DNA of 64,000 nucleotides from Phragmites australis (GCF_958298935.1 NC_084938.1:7881501-7945500); one strand, 5' to 3'. Positions 34,865 to 47,704 are shown, counted from the first letter of the stretch. Program-made: numbers and translations. The notes: generated by a model not told the origin, from the sequence alone.

Positions 34865-35275
34865 CACTCACCGGATAGTTCGGTGTGTAGCAAATTATAC
34901 AGACCGGATGATCTAGTGAGGACATGGAGACAACACTGGAGCATTTCTGCACCAGAGGCAAAAATGGAACTAAGCACCGGATGGTCCGGTGTTGAGGTCA
35001 ATGAGAACCAGAGCATTTTTCCAGAGAGGTGCAAAATAGAGTTAGTTGAGACTCTACACGCCGGATAGTCCGATGTGTACACCGGAGAGTACACCTTAGC
35101 AATTATTGTAGAGAGGATGCAATGTGGCGCGACTAGTGGAGTTGAACTCACCGGATGGTCCGGCGATGGAAATTGCACACGCTGGAGTATTTCTTGTAGA
35201 GAAGGTTTTTTCGGTGCTCAGAGGAGTTATACTCACCGGATGGTCCGGTGTTGAGATGGTGAACACACCGGAACA
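34865..35275. repeat. Array of CACCGGA..TCCGGTG palindromes
   Basis: At least seven copies of CACCGGAT(A/G)GT(C/T)CGGTG and relatives (for instance 34869, 34976, 35150, 35235) are spaced about 60-110 bp apart, often followed by TTGAG. Confidence 0.8.
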
Positions 35276-35766
35276 TCTGGTGTTCATGTTTTCTGCAGGA
35301 TGTACTTTCAACTAAGGATTTTGATTTGGACTAACTACAGGTTAAGTTATATGTTGTTCAAGATACATGTTTGCTTGTCTTATGTTGTGTAGGCGATAGA
35401 TGCAACTTGGCGGTTGACGACGGGATGATCGGGTCCAAACGAGGTGCTTGGTGCTGGACGATGGAGAAGGTTAGGAAGAGTCAAGGGTGATTCTAGCTGT
35501 GCATATGAAGGTCAAGCAAAACGTAAGAAGATGGATGAAGAAGATGCGTTGACAAAGTCAAGCGAAGCATGAGAAGATGGATGAAGATGATGTGTATCAT
35601 TACGAAGCTAGAGTCAAGGTGAAGCGAAGTTGTGAAAAAGTCACGATCGTTCGATGGATGAAGCAAAAAATAGACCAAAATACCCTCGGTGGAGGTAGGA
35701 GTGTACTACAAGAGAGGGGTATTTTGGGAACAAGAAAACTTAGCATCCAAGAAAGCTTCCAAGGCC

Positions 35767-35774
35767 TATAAATA
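35767..35774 (+). promoter_or_regulatory. TATA box of LTR promoter
   Basis: TATAAATA followed by GAGGGG inside the LTR, in the position expected for the U3/R boundary. Confidence 0.6.
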
Positions 35775-36479
35775 GAGGGGTAGGGCTGTTGAGGGAGGTT
35801 GAGCTAGCCATTAGAGATTTGTGTGGTTGAGTTCTTACAGAGAAGAAGATGAGAGCTTAGCCTTTATAATAGGTGATAGTTTTTTGTGAGGAAAATACTT
35901 TGTAATCTGTTTAAAATAGGGCTGACCTCTTAAAGAAATGAAGTGCATGTTTCCTCCGATTTTCCTGTTCATCTCCTTCTAGTTTCTTTCTATTGGCTCC
36001 GTTGCTTTGTTGAGATTTTTTCCTTTTTGCATGAGATTTTCGTTTTAGTTTTTGGGCTAAATTTTTTCCTCCTTATGAAGTTGTTCTTCTTGTTGCTAGA
36101 GGCATAAAATTCACATAAAAATATATACAAGTGGGTCTTAAACTCTCTTGCCTCTAGATCATCAACTTAGAAAGTTTCTTCTTCCGTTGTTCCTATCTTT
36201 GGATCGAAGTGTTTTTTATCAAGTGGCAATCTTTTAGGGGGATGACTCATAGTTTAAGTTTCATTGGAACCTAGAGTTCACATACAAATATGAGAGTCAT
36301 GATTTCCTTTGCGTTCTTGATTGCAACTTGCTTCTCTCTAGTTTTTGCTTTCACTTGGGTTTTGAGGGCGTTGGGTGAAACAAAGGAGAAGGTCATCTAA
36401 TTCAAAAGAATTTGGTAAGACGCCTTTTCACCCCCCCCCCTCTAGTCATCATTCTCGATCCTACAGGATGAGGACCGCC

Positions 36480-38970
36480 ACCCTGCCTCTCGCCATGAGG
36501 CTCCCTTTGATTTCATGGCTGCTGTAAGAGGGTCTTGACCCTCCACTATTGTCCACCGCCGGCGGTGTTCCTGGAACCGTGCCTACCTCACACGACCATT
36601 CTCCTCTTCGGCTGCTGGTCGCCCTGGTCATATTGTCTCAGGCTGACAGTGAGGGTTGGACATTGGTCACCACACACTGCTGCGCTCGGGGATCCTTAGG
36701 CCGCCAACCCTCTGCGCCGCGCAAGTGAAGCCTACCGGCAGCCCTCGGCGGACGCTGCCTCAACTGCTTGTCGTGGACGCACCGACTGGCGGACTATCGT
36801 CTCCCCCCTTAGTGCTTTCATTGTAAAGGATTTCACCACCATGTTAAGGATTGCAAGTGGCCGTGGAGTACCTCTTCAGGCTCGGCGGGGTCGGACTGTC
36901 ATCGCCAAATCCGTCGTATCTCCTCGACCGACTCTACATCGTGGGCTCGGTTGCTGGGGCCAATACTCCGCCAAACCTCGCTGGATCGACCCTTCATTGC
37001 TCCCGGGTGGACACTACTCCCACTAGTTTGGCTGCCTTGGGGCCTACCCCCCACTGCTCCCCCCCCCCCGACGGGCACGCTCACCGCTCCGCCATAGACT
37101 CCAGACGTGGGGGCCGTCGTCCATAGGTCCGAGCTGTCACCGGAGTGTTGCATTGTGCCTTGGACCGATTCCTTCTCCTTGTAGGAGAGTCGACTTCGGT
37201 GGGCTCTTCTTGCTTATGCCGATTGTGCTAGACAAGGCTTCCAAGCTCACGAGTTGTCCACCATCATCACCGGCTACTTTGGTGTTCGGGCGGAGGAGTT
37301 CAACATCAAACGCTTCTTCCCCGACAACTTTCTTGTGGTTTGCAGTTCGCTGAGCACATGAGATGCCATCCTTGCCACCAGCAGCTCACCTTTGCCAGGT
37401 GATGTCCGCTGGTTCTTTCGACCTTGGACAAGGTTAGCTTTTTCTTCTGGTGGGAACTTGGCATACCTGGTCATCATCTCGTTCAAAGGCATTCCTCCAC
37501 ATGCATGGTCCATCAGCACGGCTCAACACCTCCTCGGGCATCATTTCTAGGTCAAGAGGTTCGACGACGACATGGCCGTGGTGGATCGGGTGAATCTATC
37601 TGCCCTCTGCGTTGTGGCTTGGTGTGACCTTCTGGCGAACATCCCACCCAATGTCATCATGGAAGTGACAGAGCCTCACAGTGCTATCTCATACAGGGAT
37701 CCCGATCTGTAGTAGCTATTCAGTAGCATCAAGCCCTACATAATGGAGAAGAATACATTGAGATACAATGTCTCCATCCAGCTGATCTCTATGGCGGAAT
37801 TCCGCGTTCCTTCACCCTCGAGTAGCGATGACTACATCTCTTCTGATGGAGCCAACGAGTTTGGCGGTGGGCTGCCTAGTGGTATGGGGTGCACTGGCTT
37901 TCCTCAGGAGCGACGACTGACACCACTGCCGCTTCTCGCGCTAGCGATAGAGCAAGCCCCCGGCTGTGGATATGGTGTCTGTTGGGCGGTTGGAACCCTT
38001 CCTCCGTCCTCAGAAGGTGTGCATAACCTCTTTGGATCCTTTGGCAGTATGCCAATCAAGGAACCGCCCATTCACCTGGCCCCGCCATCAGGTTCTGGCG
38101 TGGCACTGTCAGCTTTCGGTGGTTCACGGATAGGGGAGGATGACCCTGTCATCGCTCCCATGCCCTCTCGTGATGAAACCATACCTAGGCCTTATGACCC
38201 TATGACTGACGAGTTGGATTCCTACGACCGGTGGGTCAATCGCAGATGTGGTAGGCCATTGATGACTCGACACATCACTTTGGTCTATTCTAGGTGGCAA
38301 TGTCAGGCAAATAGCTTTGCATGCCTTCCAAATCATGCGGACTCTGCTTCCCCCCTCAACACTCTAGGAGCTGGCCTCTCATCTCCAATGGGCCTGGACC
38401 TCCGCCCGTCAGTTGGCCACTCTACTGCAGCCCATGGATCTAGATCCTCACCGTGCTCCTTCAGGCGTGGATCTCCAATACGGGTGGCCAATCGGCCCGG
38501 TCGTTGAGCCTGCTGCAGCGCATTTGTGAATCATTGCCAGGCGGCCAACAGTGTTGTTGTGAACCACAATGTTGCCCCGATCGCTCCACTTGATAACGCC
38601 CTGGCCTCGCTAGTTAAGAGTTTCCTTCGAAGGCTTACCAATGAGGTCGCTGCCCCTAGCTACCCCCTCGCAGAATCCTGCCTGTGCTGTGGCCTGATCA
38701 TGGACCTCAGAGGAGTAGTCGGCTAGCCGTGAAGTCTGTCTTCTCTGGGGTCAGACCCTCCAAGCGAGGGGAAGTACTCCTCATGTGTCGCCTTGGCCTA
38801 ATAAAGGATGGGGAGGCCATCTCGTCTTCCCTTCATCGGGCTTACATCGACCTCTTCAAGTGGCTACTGTCTGAGCAGCATTTGCAGGCAATCCATGAAC
38901 TCGTTCCAGGGCATGTGGTGGCAGATGCAGTTCCTGCACTCGATGCGGATCGCCATCCTGCTAGGCTCCT
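36480..38970 (+). pseudogene. LINE ORF1 relic with zinc knuckle
   Basis: Nucleic-acid-binding first ORF of the LINE, now in several frames. A CCHC knuckle, CFHCKGFHHHVKDC, lies at 36813-36854. Downstream, FNIKRFFPDNFLVVC and then GIPPHAWSI, FDDDMAVVDRVNLSALCVVA and NIPPNVIMEV (37300-37680) resemble the DUF4283-type domain of plant LINE ORF1. A Ser/Gly-rich tail (37743-38507) follows. Order is unusual if strictly read, since the knuckle precedes the DUF4283-like part. Confidence 0.6.
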
Positions 38971-41900
38971 ACTTGTGTGTTGCCATTCTTCGTGGATAAT
39001 TTCAAAATTCTAAGTTGGAATGTCCACATGCTTAATTATAAAGCCCATCGCGACGTTGTCCGGACCATGATTGACGAGCACAATGCCTCGGTAGTTTGCC
39101 TTCTCGAAACAAAACTTGTAGTTGTAAACCCCTTCTTGGTTAATGAAATTTGCGGTTCAGCCATGTATGACTACTCATGTTTGCCTGCAACTGACACCAG
39201 AGGGGGTGTGCTGGTGGCTTGCCGATAACTGTTCACTTTAGCCACGGTGCAGGTGCTACATTTTTCAGTCAATGTTTAGATCCACTCTCCAGAAGATGGC
39301 TCCTTTTACATGTCGGTTGTTAACTGCCCACACAATGAGCATCTCAAGGACCTCTTCCTCTGTGAGCTCGCTTCTGTTCGGGCATTGTTGCCGGGGCCAT
39401 GGATGATTATTGGCGATTTCAACAAGATTTATTCGGCTGCGGACAAAAACAATGCCAATCTCAGCCGGCAATCCATGGCAAGGTTCTATCGCTTCATCAA
39501 CTCGCAAGATCTCAAGGACCTTCACCTTTTTGGCTGCCACTACACCTGGTCCAACTAGAGAGCCTCACCCACCCTAGTTCGACTTGGCAGAGCTCTTGTG
39601 TCGTCGGAGTGGGATGACATGTTCCCCAACTGCCTCCTTCAGGCTTTGGCCTCGTATTGCTCAGACCATTGCCCCCTTTTGCTGTCGTCCTCGGTCCGTC
39701 CTCAAAGACAGAAAAGATTCCACTTTGAGTCCTTCTGGATCAAGTTTCTGGGATTCCTTAACGTCGTTCAATCTGCCTGGACGCTCAACCATGACGAGAT
39801 ATCCAAGCCCCCGCTTGTCCGGTTGGACATCCTACTGAGGCGCACATCCAAAGAGCTGCAATGTTGGAGCAGTCGTCATATTGGAAATATTAAGGAACAA
39901 CTCCTCATCACAAGAGAGGTCATCGGTTGACTGGACAGCACGCAGGATGGTAGAACACTAACATCTACTGAGTCAGACTTAAGGAAGCACCTCAAATTCC
40001 AATGCCTCGGCCTTGCCTCGCCTGAACGTACCATAGCACGGTGTAGATCAGGATTGGTTTGGTTGCGGGAGGGCAATGCCAATACTTGGCTTTTTCACAA
40101 CTTCGCAAGTTTCCGAGCACGAAAGAACACAATCTCCTCTTTAACCACCTTAGATGGTTTGGTTTCCTCGCAATTGGCAATGGAGGAGACGTTGTTCAAC
40201 CATTTCCACTCTGCCTTCAGCGTTGCACATTCCAGAGACTTGTCCATTGACTTACTAGAGCTCAACATCTCACCGCTTGACTTGCGGTCTCTGGACGCCC
40301 CTTTCAGTGGGGAGGAGATACTTGCCGCAATCTGGCAGCTTCCTCTCAACAAGGCCCCGGGCCTGATGGGTTCACGGTGGAAGTTTACCAAGCTGCGTGG
40401 CCTGTCATCAAGATTGATGTCACCCTTGCCATATGTGCATTTGGTCTCGGTGACCATAGGGGCATACACTGACTGAACAATGCTCTTGTCACATTATTAC
40501 GAAAGAAAGTTAGCGCCTCTTCAGCGTCGGAATTCTGCCCCATCAGTCTTACACATAGCATCAGCAAACTAATCACGAAGGCTATGGCCCTACGGCTTGC
40601 ACCACGGTTGAACTCCCTTATCTCAAACAGTCAAAGTGCCTTCATCGCTAGCTGTTCAATTCACGATAATTTCAAATTGGTTCACACTACCGCGAGGTTG
40701 CTAAAGAAATCCAAGAAGCCTACGATTCTCTTCAAACTGGACATCGCGAAGGCCTTCGACTCTGTGAATTGGGCTTTTCTTATGGAGGTTCTTCGGGATT
40801 GGGGTTTTGGTCATCGATGGTGTGGTTGGATTGAGGCCATCTTGGTTCTTCTTCCACTCGCATACTCCTCAACTCCACTCCTGGGCCACCTACCTATCAT
40901 AGCCGTGGTCTACAGCAAGGGGACTCCCTTTCTCTCTTTCTCTTCATTATGGTGATGGACATCCTTTCACGGATTCTTACCAAGGCTGGTGACGCTGGAA
41001 TTATTGATCCCATGGGCCACAACGCAATTCATCATTGTTGCTCTCTCTACACGGATGATGCAGTCATCTTCTTATCGCCATCTTCGCTCGATATCCATGC
41101 TCACTTAGCTATCCTCCAGTTCTATAGGGTAGCGTTGGGGCTCTGGACAAACTTGTCCAAGTGCGAGGCAGTTCCAATCTCATATTCTGAGGATGACATT
41201 AAGAGTATCAACGGCAATCTTCCTTGCGGTTTATCTTCCTTCCCTATTCAATACTTGGGACTGCCTCTCACGGTTGGTCGCCTCCGCAAAGTCCACCTCC
41301 AGCTGATTGTTAACAAAGTGGCCGCCAAGCTCTCATTATGGCAGGCAAAACTAATCTCCAAACCTGGCCGGGCTGCCTTAGTCAAATTGGTGTTGTCATC
41401 GACTCCATTGCACACGCTCATCTTCTTAACCATTCCACCATGGTTAATCAAAGAGATCGACAAGATACGGAAAGGCTTCCATTGGTTCGGCGAAAAAGAG
41501 ACCTCCGGAGGACACTGTGCTTTAGCATGGCCCAGGGTGTGTCGGCTGTTGGATCTTGGCGGCCTGGGCATTCAGGATCTCAAGTTTGCTGGTTTGGTTC
41601 TACGACTTAGGTGGATATGTTGGCAACGGTCTGACCGATCAAAGCCTTGGGCCACCCTACCAATGCAACATGAGTGTGAGGTCACCGCACTCTTTGATGC
41701 CTCTACCATCTTCAAGGTTGGCAATGGGGAGTCCACTTACTTCTGGACTAATGCTTGGATTGGGGACCGATCCATCCCCTCTTTGGCACCAGAACTCTTT
41801 AGCTGTGTGCAGCGTGCTCGAGGAATAGAACGGTCCAGGCGGCGCTGCTAAACCGAAGTTGGGTTCGAGACATAACCGACACACTCTCAATTACAACACT

Positions 41901-42390
41901 TGTCCAATACCTGCACCTTTGGTCCCAGCTTGGATCCATAAGTCTAGATATTGAGGAGGATCGCATAATTTGGAAATGGACATCGAATGGTTTGTACTCG
42001 GCTAGATCGGCATATCAACTGATGTTCCAGGGGCAATCCGTTTTGATGGTGCTCGACTGCTCTGGAGGGCTTGGGCGCCTTCCAAGATCAAATTCTTTGG
42101 GTGGCTGATGCTTTATGATTGTCTTTGGACCGTTGCTAGGAGGAAGAGGCATGGATTGCAGCTTGATGACTCGTGTACCCATTGCTCACAGCTACCACCG
42201 ATCACCTCCTTCTGCACTACGTCTTTGCACGAGAGGTGTGGGGGCGAGTCTTGGGTGTCCAAGTTCCCACATAGGGCACTCCTATCCTGCTTTGGTGGTC
42301 AAACCTTCGAGGGCAAATATCAACAAACTGCCGGAAAGGTTTAGACTCCCTTATTCTACTGATCTGCTGGTGCGTCTGGCTGTCTCATAA
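38971..42390 (+). pseudogene. LINE ORF2: endonuclease, reverse transcriptase, zf-RVT
   Basis: The endonuclease starts at FKILSWNVHMLNY (38998) and keeps CLLETKL (Glu), IIGDFN (39406-39423) and SDH (39661-39669), so its catalytic set is still visible. Reverse transcriptase: LFKLDIAKAFDSVNW (40729) and the active site YTDD (41048-41059), where plant LINEs usually have YADD. C-terminal part: CLQYLGLPLTVG-like text at 41250 (IQYLGLPL), then a zf-RVT region about 41940-42300 (IIWKWTSNGLYSARSAYQLM, FFGWLMLYDCLWT). Frameshifts near 39220, 39540, 40380, 40475, 40955 and 41850 inactivate it. The longest open piece is 40949-41851. The element would have copied itself by target-primed reverse transcription. 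Confidence 0.85.
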
Positions 42391-42696
42391 TGACATCATT
42401 TTCAACCAACGCCGCACCTCCACCAACTCCATGGTAGCACTAATTTGGGAGGACATCAGCCGCTAGTGTGCAGCTGGAGCTAAGAACTTGTCTATACTCT
42501 GAATAGTTAAGAGCTATGACTCAGTGATCTAGCTCTTGTTTCGCTTGCCTTTCTGGTTGCTTGTTTCCTTGTATAATATATAAAAGCAACTTGTAAATTG
42601 TATTTTGGCCTCTTAAGATTGTTGTGTAACACCAAATTTGATTTCTATCTTCTTAATACAAAGATGCGCAGCTCTCCAACGTATTCACGAAAAAAA

Positions 42697-43491
42697 TAGA
42701 GACGATTAAGTCAAGAGAAATCTGAACACGCCGGCACACAAGTTAGCTCAGTTAGCTTGAAGAACTGAACTCGGATCAGAAAACCAAGGGTTTGTCAAGA
42801 TAATGCAGCGCATTAGAGTATATTTTGTTCAGGGTTCAGACTTCAGTGATAGACTAATTAAGGGTTTAACTCTGTAGGTTTCTATAGATTATCAATTGTT
42901 AGCTTAATCTATATAAAATTAAGTACACCTGGCACTACCCCCCCCCCTTAATTAACACAACCTTTAGGGTAAATATGATACTTCCTCCTCAAAAAATCTC
43001 TATACGAAGCTAGGCTATTTAGGCAAAATATTGACGAAGGTTCCTCTATGAACAGTCTACCAGCGCATACCACCACAACACAAGCAACAAAAGGGTGGGT
43101 TGAAACAAAGACTAACACCCAAAAACTCCAGCATCGGAGATGAGCCACCAGTGCCGCCAGCATGCGATCCATGGATCTTCTCCCCTGCAACATCTCTTGT
43201 AGATCATTGGAGCACTGGATGGGCAGGTCATGAAGCCACTCCTTTCTTGCAATGGCACAACACAACCAAGCTAATTTCAGGTGGTGATTGGTTCAAGAAT
43301 GGTGATACAAAATTAATATTTTTGATATTCCTGTGTGCCATATAGCGACACTATCGAGACGATATATATGGCTCGTGAGTTGATGCAACCACGGTGCAGA
43401 ACATAAGTGGAATATTATTACCGGCTACATGCTACGGTGCAAAGAAGCTGGTACCTGCTGCAATTAGCTGCCACCAATGTGCAGGAGACCC
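42697..43491. other. Spacer, no gene recognised
   Basis: AT-rich with a C run near 42940-42947. No domain-bearing frame. Confidence 0.4.
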
Positions 43492-44174
43492 CTACGCACT
43501 TTGCATGCACTCGCGGTAGTACACGGTGACCACGCACACCGAGAACACCCGCAAGCGCCCGACATGAGCAGGTAAATCCACTCTGCCGGGTACTTGGACG
43601 CGTTCGTGTGCCATGGTGAGATTGCGGAGGAAAGAATGCTCTCGGTGAGCATGAGGATCAAGGCCTGGTCGGCGCTCTTCGCGGTGAGCCACCACACAAG
43701 CCGGAGCGCAGCCACGTGGTGGCACCCTGGCTCGGACACTGACACGACCACGGCCACGAAGAGGACAACGCCGAGGTAGAGCCAGGTGAAGCCTGTGATG
43801 AGGAGCGCGAGGACGAGCAGGTCCAAGAATAATAGCGAGCGGGTGTACCTGATGACAAGATCAACGAGTAAAGACAACGTGATGGCACCAGCCTGGCTCG
43901 CGATGATCATGATTCCGTATTGGACCTCGGTCCTGAGGGGACCGACCGTGAGGTCGCCGTCTAACACTGTGGCAAGGACCCGGCGGAACGCGGGTTTGTC
44001 ACTCTCGTCGTCGAGAGAGCACGTCGCGACGGCAGCAGAGGTGGTGATGGCTCGAATGGCCGGACTGACAATCAAGGAGGTGAGGAGGTAGGAGGCGACG
44101 ACGAGGATAACAGACCGTACACTGTGTAAGGGAAGCATGGTTAGGTAGATGTTCAAGGTGTCCTCGGCGACGAC
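43492..44174 (-). pseudogene. Multi-spanning membrane protein (copy B), 5' cut by LTR
   Basis: A minus-strand hydrophobic protein with about five to six spans (SVILVVASYLLTSLIV; GIMIIASQAGAITLSLLVDLVI; LLFLDLLVLALLITGFTWLYL; GVVLFVAVVV). It carries the motif VVVSVSEPGCHH, and near the end LRVFSVCVVTVYYRECMQSA. The last part is in another frame than the main body, so a frameshift lies near 43570. The coding sequence runs unbroken up to 44174, exactly where a gypsy LTR begins, so the N-terminal part was severed by that insertion. Homologous to copy A near 25.5 kb. Function unknown; location presumably a membrane. Confidence 0.75.
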
Positions 44175-44948
44175 TGTCACACCTAGTTTTCAAGAGAACA
44201 AACCAGATGCATTCCACATGTATGCCAGGATCGAGTTTTCATACATGCGGTGACTTAATAAGTGATAACATAAAAGTGTCATTACATAACGATAAGGTTC
44301 ATTACAAAAGGATCTATAGGTCTTAAAGAAAACACTACAATAACTTCCAGTGATAGAGGGTCTTCCATCCATCCACAGGCATTGTCCGGGGGAGCATCAG
44401 CCTACAACATGGCCGTCAGCCAACCTCGGAATGCGACGGAGGAAGCCAGCAACGGTGATATGGCAATGAGGCTTACCGGAGCTTGGCAAGGTAGTGTTTT
44501 GGGCAGCGGAGAGGGAGAGCCGAAGGGTGGGATGCGTTCCTCGGGTCCTTGCGGTGCTGGCAGCGGCTTCGGACGCACCGGGGGAAGCTCAGTTGCCGCG
44601 GCGGGCGCTTGGCAGAGCTCGGCAATGGCAATGGTGCTCGACACAAGTGACAATGGGGTGAGGGAGAAAGGGAGGGTGACAGAGTGCTGCAGAGGCTGTT
44701 TTAAAGTGTGGAGAGGGAGCAGTTCATTGCACGGACGTGGGGCACGAGGGTGGAGGCGTGCGCCAGTGGTTTTGGTGAGCGGTTGTGGCATGGCACGAGC
44801 GCGGCGCGAGCACGGGAGCGAGCGCTGCATGGAAGAAGCGAGAGGAAAACGCTGACAGGCGGGCCCTGGCTATGAGAGAGAGGGGGAGGAGGAGCGGGCT
44901 CGGCTGCTCGAGGAAGATGGGCTGGGTCGACGAAAAACGGGCGTCACA
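44175..44948 (-). mobile_element. 3' LTR of minus-strand Ty3/gypsy element
   Basis: On the minus strand it starts TGTGACG at 44948 and ends AGGTGTGACA at 44175. It lies directly after a purine-rich tract and downstream of an integrase remnant. Length is 774 bp. GC-rich in its 5' half. Confidence 0.8.
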
Positions 44949-44966
44949 AACCTGCCCCCCTTAGGA
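44949..44966 (-). promoter_or_regulatory. Polypurine tract of gypsy element
   Basis: Minus strand CTAAGGGGGGCAGG lies next to the LTR start. A polypurine tract primes plus-strand DNA synthesis. Confidence 0.7.
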
Positions 44967-45146
44967 TGAATCTTGTCCTCGAGATTCAGAAGAATCGGAG
45001 AAGAGACTAGGAAACTCTGCTTTTAGATCATCTTCTCTCTCCCAGTTGGCTTCCACCTCAGAGTGATGCTTCCACTGCACCTTTCACATACGGGTCCTTT
45101 TATTCCGGGTAACACATTCTGATATCTTGAGGATTCTGACAGGGTA

Positions 45147-46177
45147 TTATGAATAAGAGATATCCTCCTGCACATTTAGTTCTTCCATTGGTATCTGCTC
45201 TTCTGGGACTCTCACACATTTCTTTAAATGTGAGACATGAAACACATCATACACATCAGAGAGCTGGGGTGGTAATTCCAAACGATAAGCCACTTCTCCT
45301 CTTCTTTCTAGCACCCTAAACGAACCAATATATTGAGGTGCTAGCTTACCCTTGACTTTGAATCTGCAAAGGCCTCTAATCGGTGACACCTTGAGATACA
45401 CAAAGTCTTCAACTTTAAAGGTCAACTCTCGACGTCGATTGTCCGCATAACTCTTCTGCCTTGACTGCGCACTTCGCAGGCTGTTCTAAATCTCTTGTAC
45501 TTGCCTTTCTACATCCCTTAAGACTTCTGGGCCAAACACTTGGCTTTCTCCTGTCTGATTCCAGAATAATAGTGTTCTGCACTTCCTTCCATATAGTGCT
45601 TCAAAAGGGGCCATCTTTAAACTTGCTTGGTAACTGTTGTTGTATGAGAATTCTGCATAGGGGAGATTCTTATCCTAACTCTTACCGTTCTTTAAAGCAC
45701 ATGGTCTCAACATATCTTCTAGAATCTGGTTGGTTCTTTCCGTCTGTCCATTAGTCTACGGGTGATAAGCTAAGCTAAAGTTCAACCTGGTGTCCATAGA
45801 CTCATGTAGATGCTGCCAAAAACGTGATGTAAACTAGGTATCTCGGTCAGATACTATCCTCTTGGGTACTCCATGAAGACACACAATCCTAGACATATAC
45901 AATTCTGTGAGCCTTTGTCCCTTATGTCTCCTTGACTGGTATGAAGTGAGCTACCTTTATTAGCCGATCTACTACAACTCATATAGAATCATACCCAGAC
46001 CATATTCGAGGTAATCCCACTATAAAATTCATGCTGATTTCTCCCCATCTTCACTCAGGTACTTTCAAGGGTTGAAGCAACCCTGCTGGTCTCTGTTGTT
46101 CAGCCTTAACTCGCTGGTATGTGTCACACAAAGCCACATATTCTGCTACTTCACGTTTCATTCCGTACCACAAATAA
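45147..46177 (-). pseudogene. Ty3/gypsy integrase region relic
   Basis: The minus-strand C-terminal integrase part is intact as a frame at 45147-45425: VEDFVYLKVSPIRGLCRFKV, KLAPQYIGSFRVL and DVFHVSHLKKC, typical of chromovirus-type pol tails. Upstream to 46177 the core is decayed: LCDTYQRVKAEQQRPAGLLQ, then VVVDRLIKVAHFIPV and the remnant of DGQTERTNQILEDMLR, with several stops. Reverse transcriptase is missing because another LTR begins at 46178. Confidence 0.75.
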
Positions 46178-47700
46178 TGTCACACAATAATCGTAGTCAC
46201 TAATGATTAAAATGAATCCAATCCCGGTAGTCCCGATATGTGTGTTTTGATAATTTCCAGGAGAGCTATTATCCACACATATCTCTATCAACATGTATAT
46301 CACAATATCACAATTAAACAAGATTACAAGTCATTACAAGCTGATGAAATAACAAAGACAAGTGTTATCTAGCGTAAATTTACATAAATTATAGCGGAAT
46401 AAACATCTAAAAAAACGAAGACCGGTGGTACCGTTTTCCCATAAGGCAACCAACCGGAGTTAGTAGTAGTATAGCAACTACTCGTCACGACATCACTCTT
46501 GGTGGGGTACAAGTAGCTAGCACCTGACTTCACCTGCAAAATAATCAAAAAGCACGGTGAGTACGGAGGTACTTACAAGACTTACACGTATGGGTATATA
46601 TATTCCTGACTCCAAGAATAATGCATTTAGATGAATTAGCAAGGAATACTCCACAAGGTTAACTAAATTTATATGCAAAAAGAATTTACCGACTCAAGAG
46701 TGTGAGCATCTACACCACTTAACAACTTGTACCCTCCTATCCTAAGATCATCAACATAACCATAATTGTCATTTGAACCAACTCAACTCATCATTAACCA
46801 TCACTAACCGCTTCCCAACATACCATAACATTCCCATATCAGAACTCTACGATTGATAAAGATGGATAGAAGCATGCTCATAACCAAGAGCGTGGTAATT
46901 TGAATTGATCTTACACCCTGCAGAGGGTACATCTTTACCCACATAACTCGGATCCATCCTCTTGGCCACCGAGACAATCTTTCTCATACCTAAAAATACC
47001 CACTTGTACATGCCCCTATGGCACCAGGGTTACCGCGAGTATGTCCCGGACACCTCCGGCTCCTCGCCACCTTGCTTCTCCTTATTCTTTTTCTCTTACG
47101 CGTCATAGGGATGCACGGCAAGTGTTAGCACGGCGTATGATAATTGGCTCATTCGACCATTATCCGAATATGTGGTAGTACGGAAAGTGATAAAAGCCAA
47201 CAACAACAACGGTCATGCTTCATCAATGCAAGCCATCTATAGCATCTGGGTTCCTCCCCCGACCTACCCCTAGTATCACCTATATCTCATCTCATCCTCA
47301 CAACTTATACATCTCAATATCATTTTCTTTGTGAAGCAATAACTAAGCCCTATAGCTCATGAACGATGGAACATTCTACTGCTTGACTTTTACCCTTACC
47401 TATGCATTGCTAAGCATTTAGGATAATTTTAAGTTAGAAATTAATATGGTTATACCCAGTTACAAGGATGGAAACATCAATAATTCAAACTAGGAGTAAT
47501 ACATCAATATAGGTTCTACTCACAAAACCCGACATGACTCGCTAACATGCATAACATACATGAAGCTATAATTTATCAAATTAGGCTTCACACGATCTAA
47601 ATTATAAGGTGAAATATACTTAGATGCTTGTCTTAGTGTTGCACTTCACAAACAAGATCAACCACAAGAAAACATCTTAAGAAAATCCGTCACTCTCTCA
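46178..47700. mobile_element. LTR fragment of another gypsy-type element
   Basis: Starts TGTCACACAATAATCG at 46178, breaking the gypsy pol relic. It contains stretches usual in long grass LTRs (CGAGTATGTCCCGGACACCT near 47035; GAGGGTACATCTTTACCCAC near 46923). The far end is not recognisable and runs into a CACTA end near 47705. Confidence 0.5.
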
Positions 47701-47704
47701 AACG

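Larger units (their letters stand above)
34850..36465 (+). mobile_element. LTR relic with CACCGGA palindromes (Sirevirus-like)
   Basis: Ends with a C-rich stretch, TCTAGTCATC, then GATCCTACA at 36465, the usual ending style of grass Sirevirus and related LTRs. It carries a TATAAATA box and a cluster of CACCGGATGGTCCGGTG palindromes. No primer site follows: LINE sequence begins at once. So this is a solo or broken LTR. The left border was not found. The lineage name rests on recollection that such palindromes mark Sireviruses. Confidence 0.6.
36470..42696 (+). mobile_element. L1-type LINE retrotransposon, degenerate
   Basis: ORF1-like, endonuclease, reverse transcriptase and zf-RVT segments occur in the order of plant LINEs. 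The 3' end reads AATACAAAGATGCGCAGCTC, then GTATTCACG and an A run ending at 42696, the usual tail of grass LINEs. The 5' boundary is not clear; it may be truncated where it meets the LTR relic. No target duplication was identified. Confidence 0.85.

Noticed and set aside
34865..35275. Regularly spaced palindromes considered as a CRISPR or integron array
   Set aside because: Spacers share sequence (TTGAG and others), the context is an LTR with TATA box, and the genome is eukaryotic.
44382..44855. 157-residue plus-strand frame
   Set aside because: Lies wholly inside the gypsy LTR, Gly/Arg-rich, no domain.
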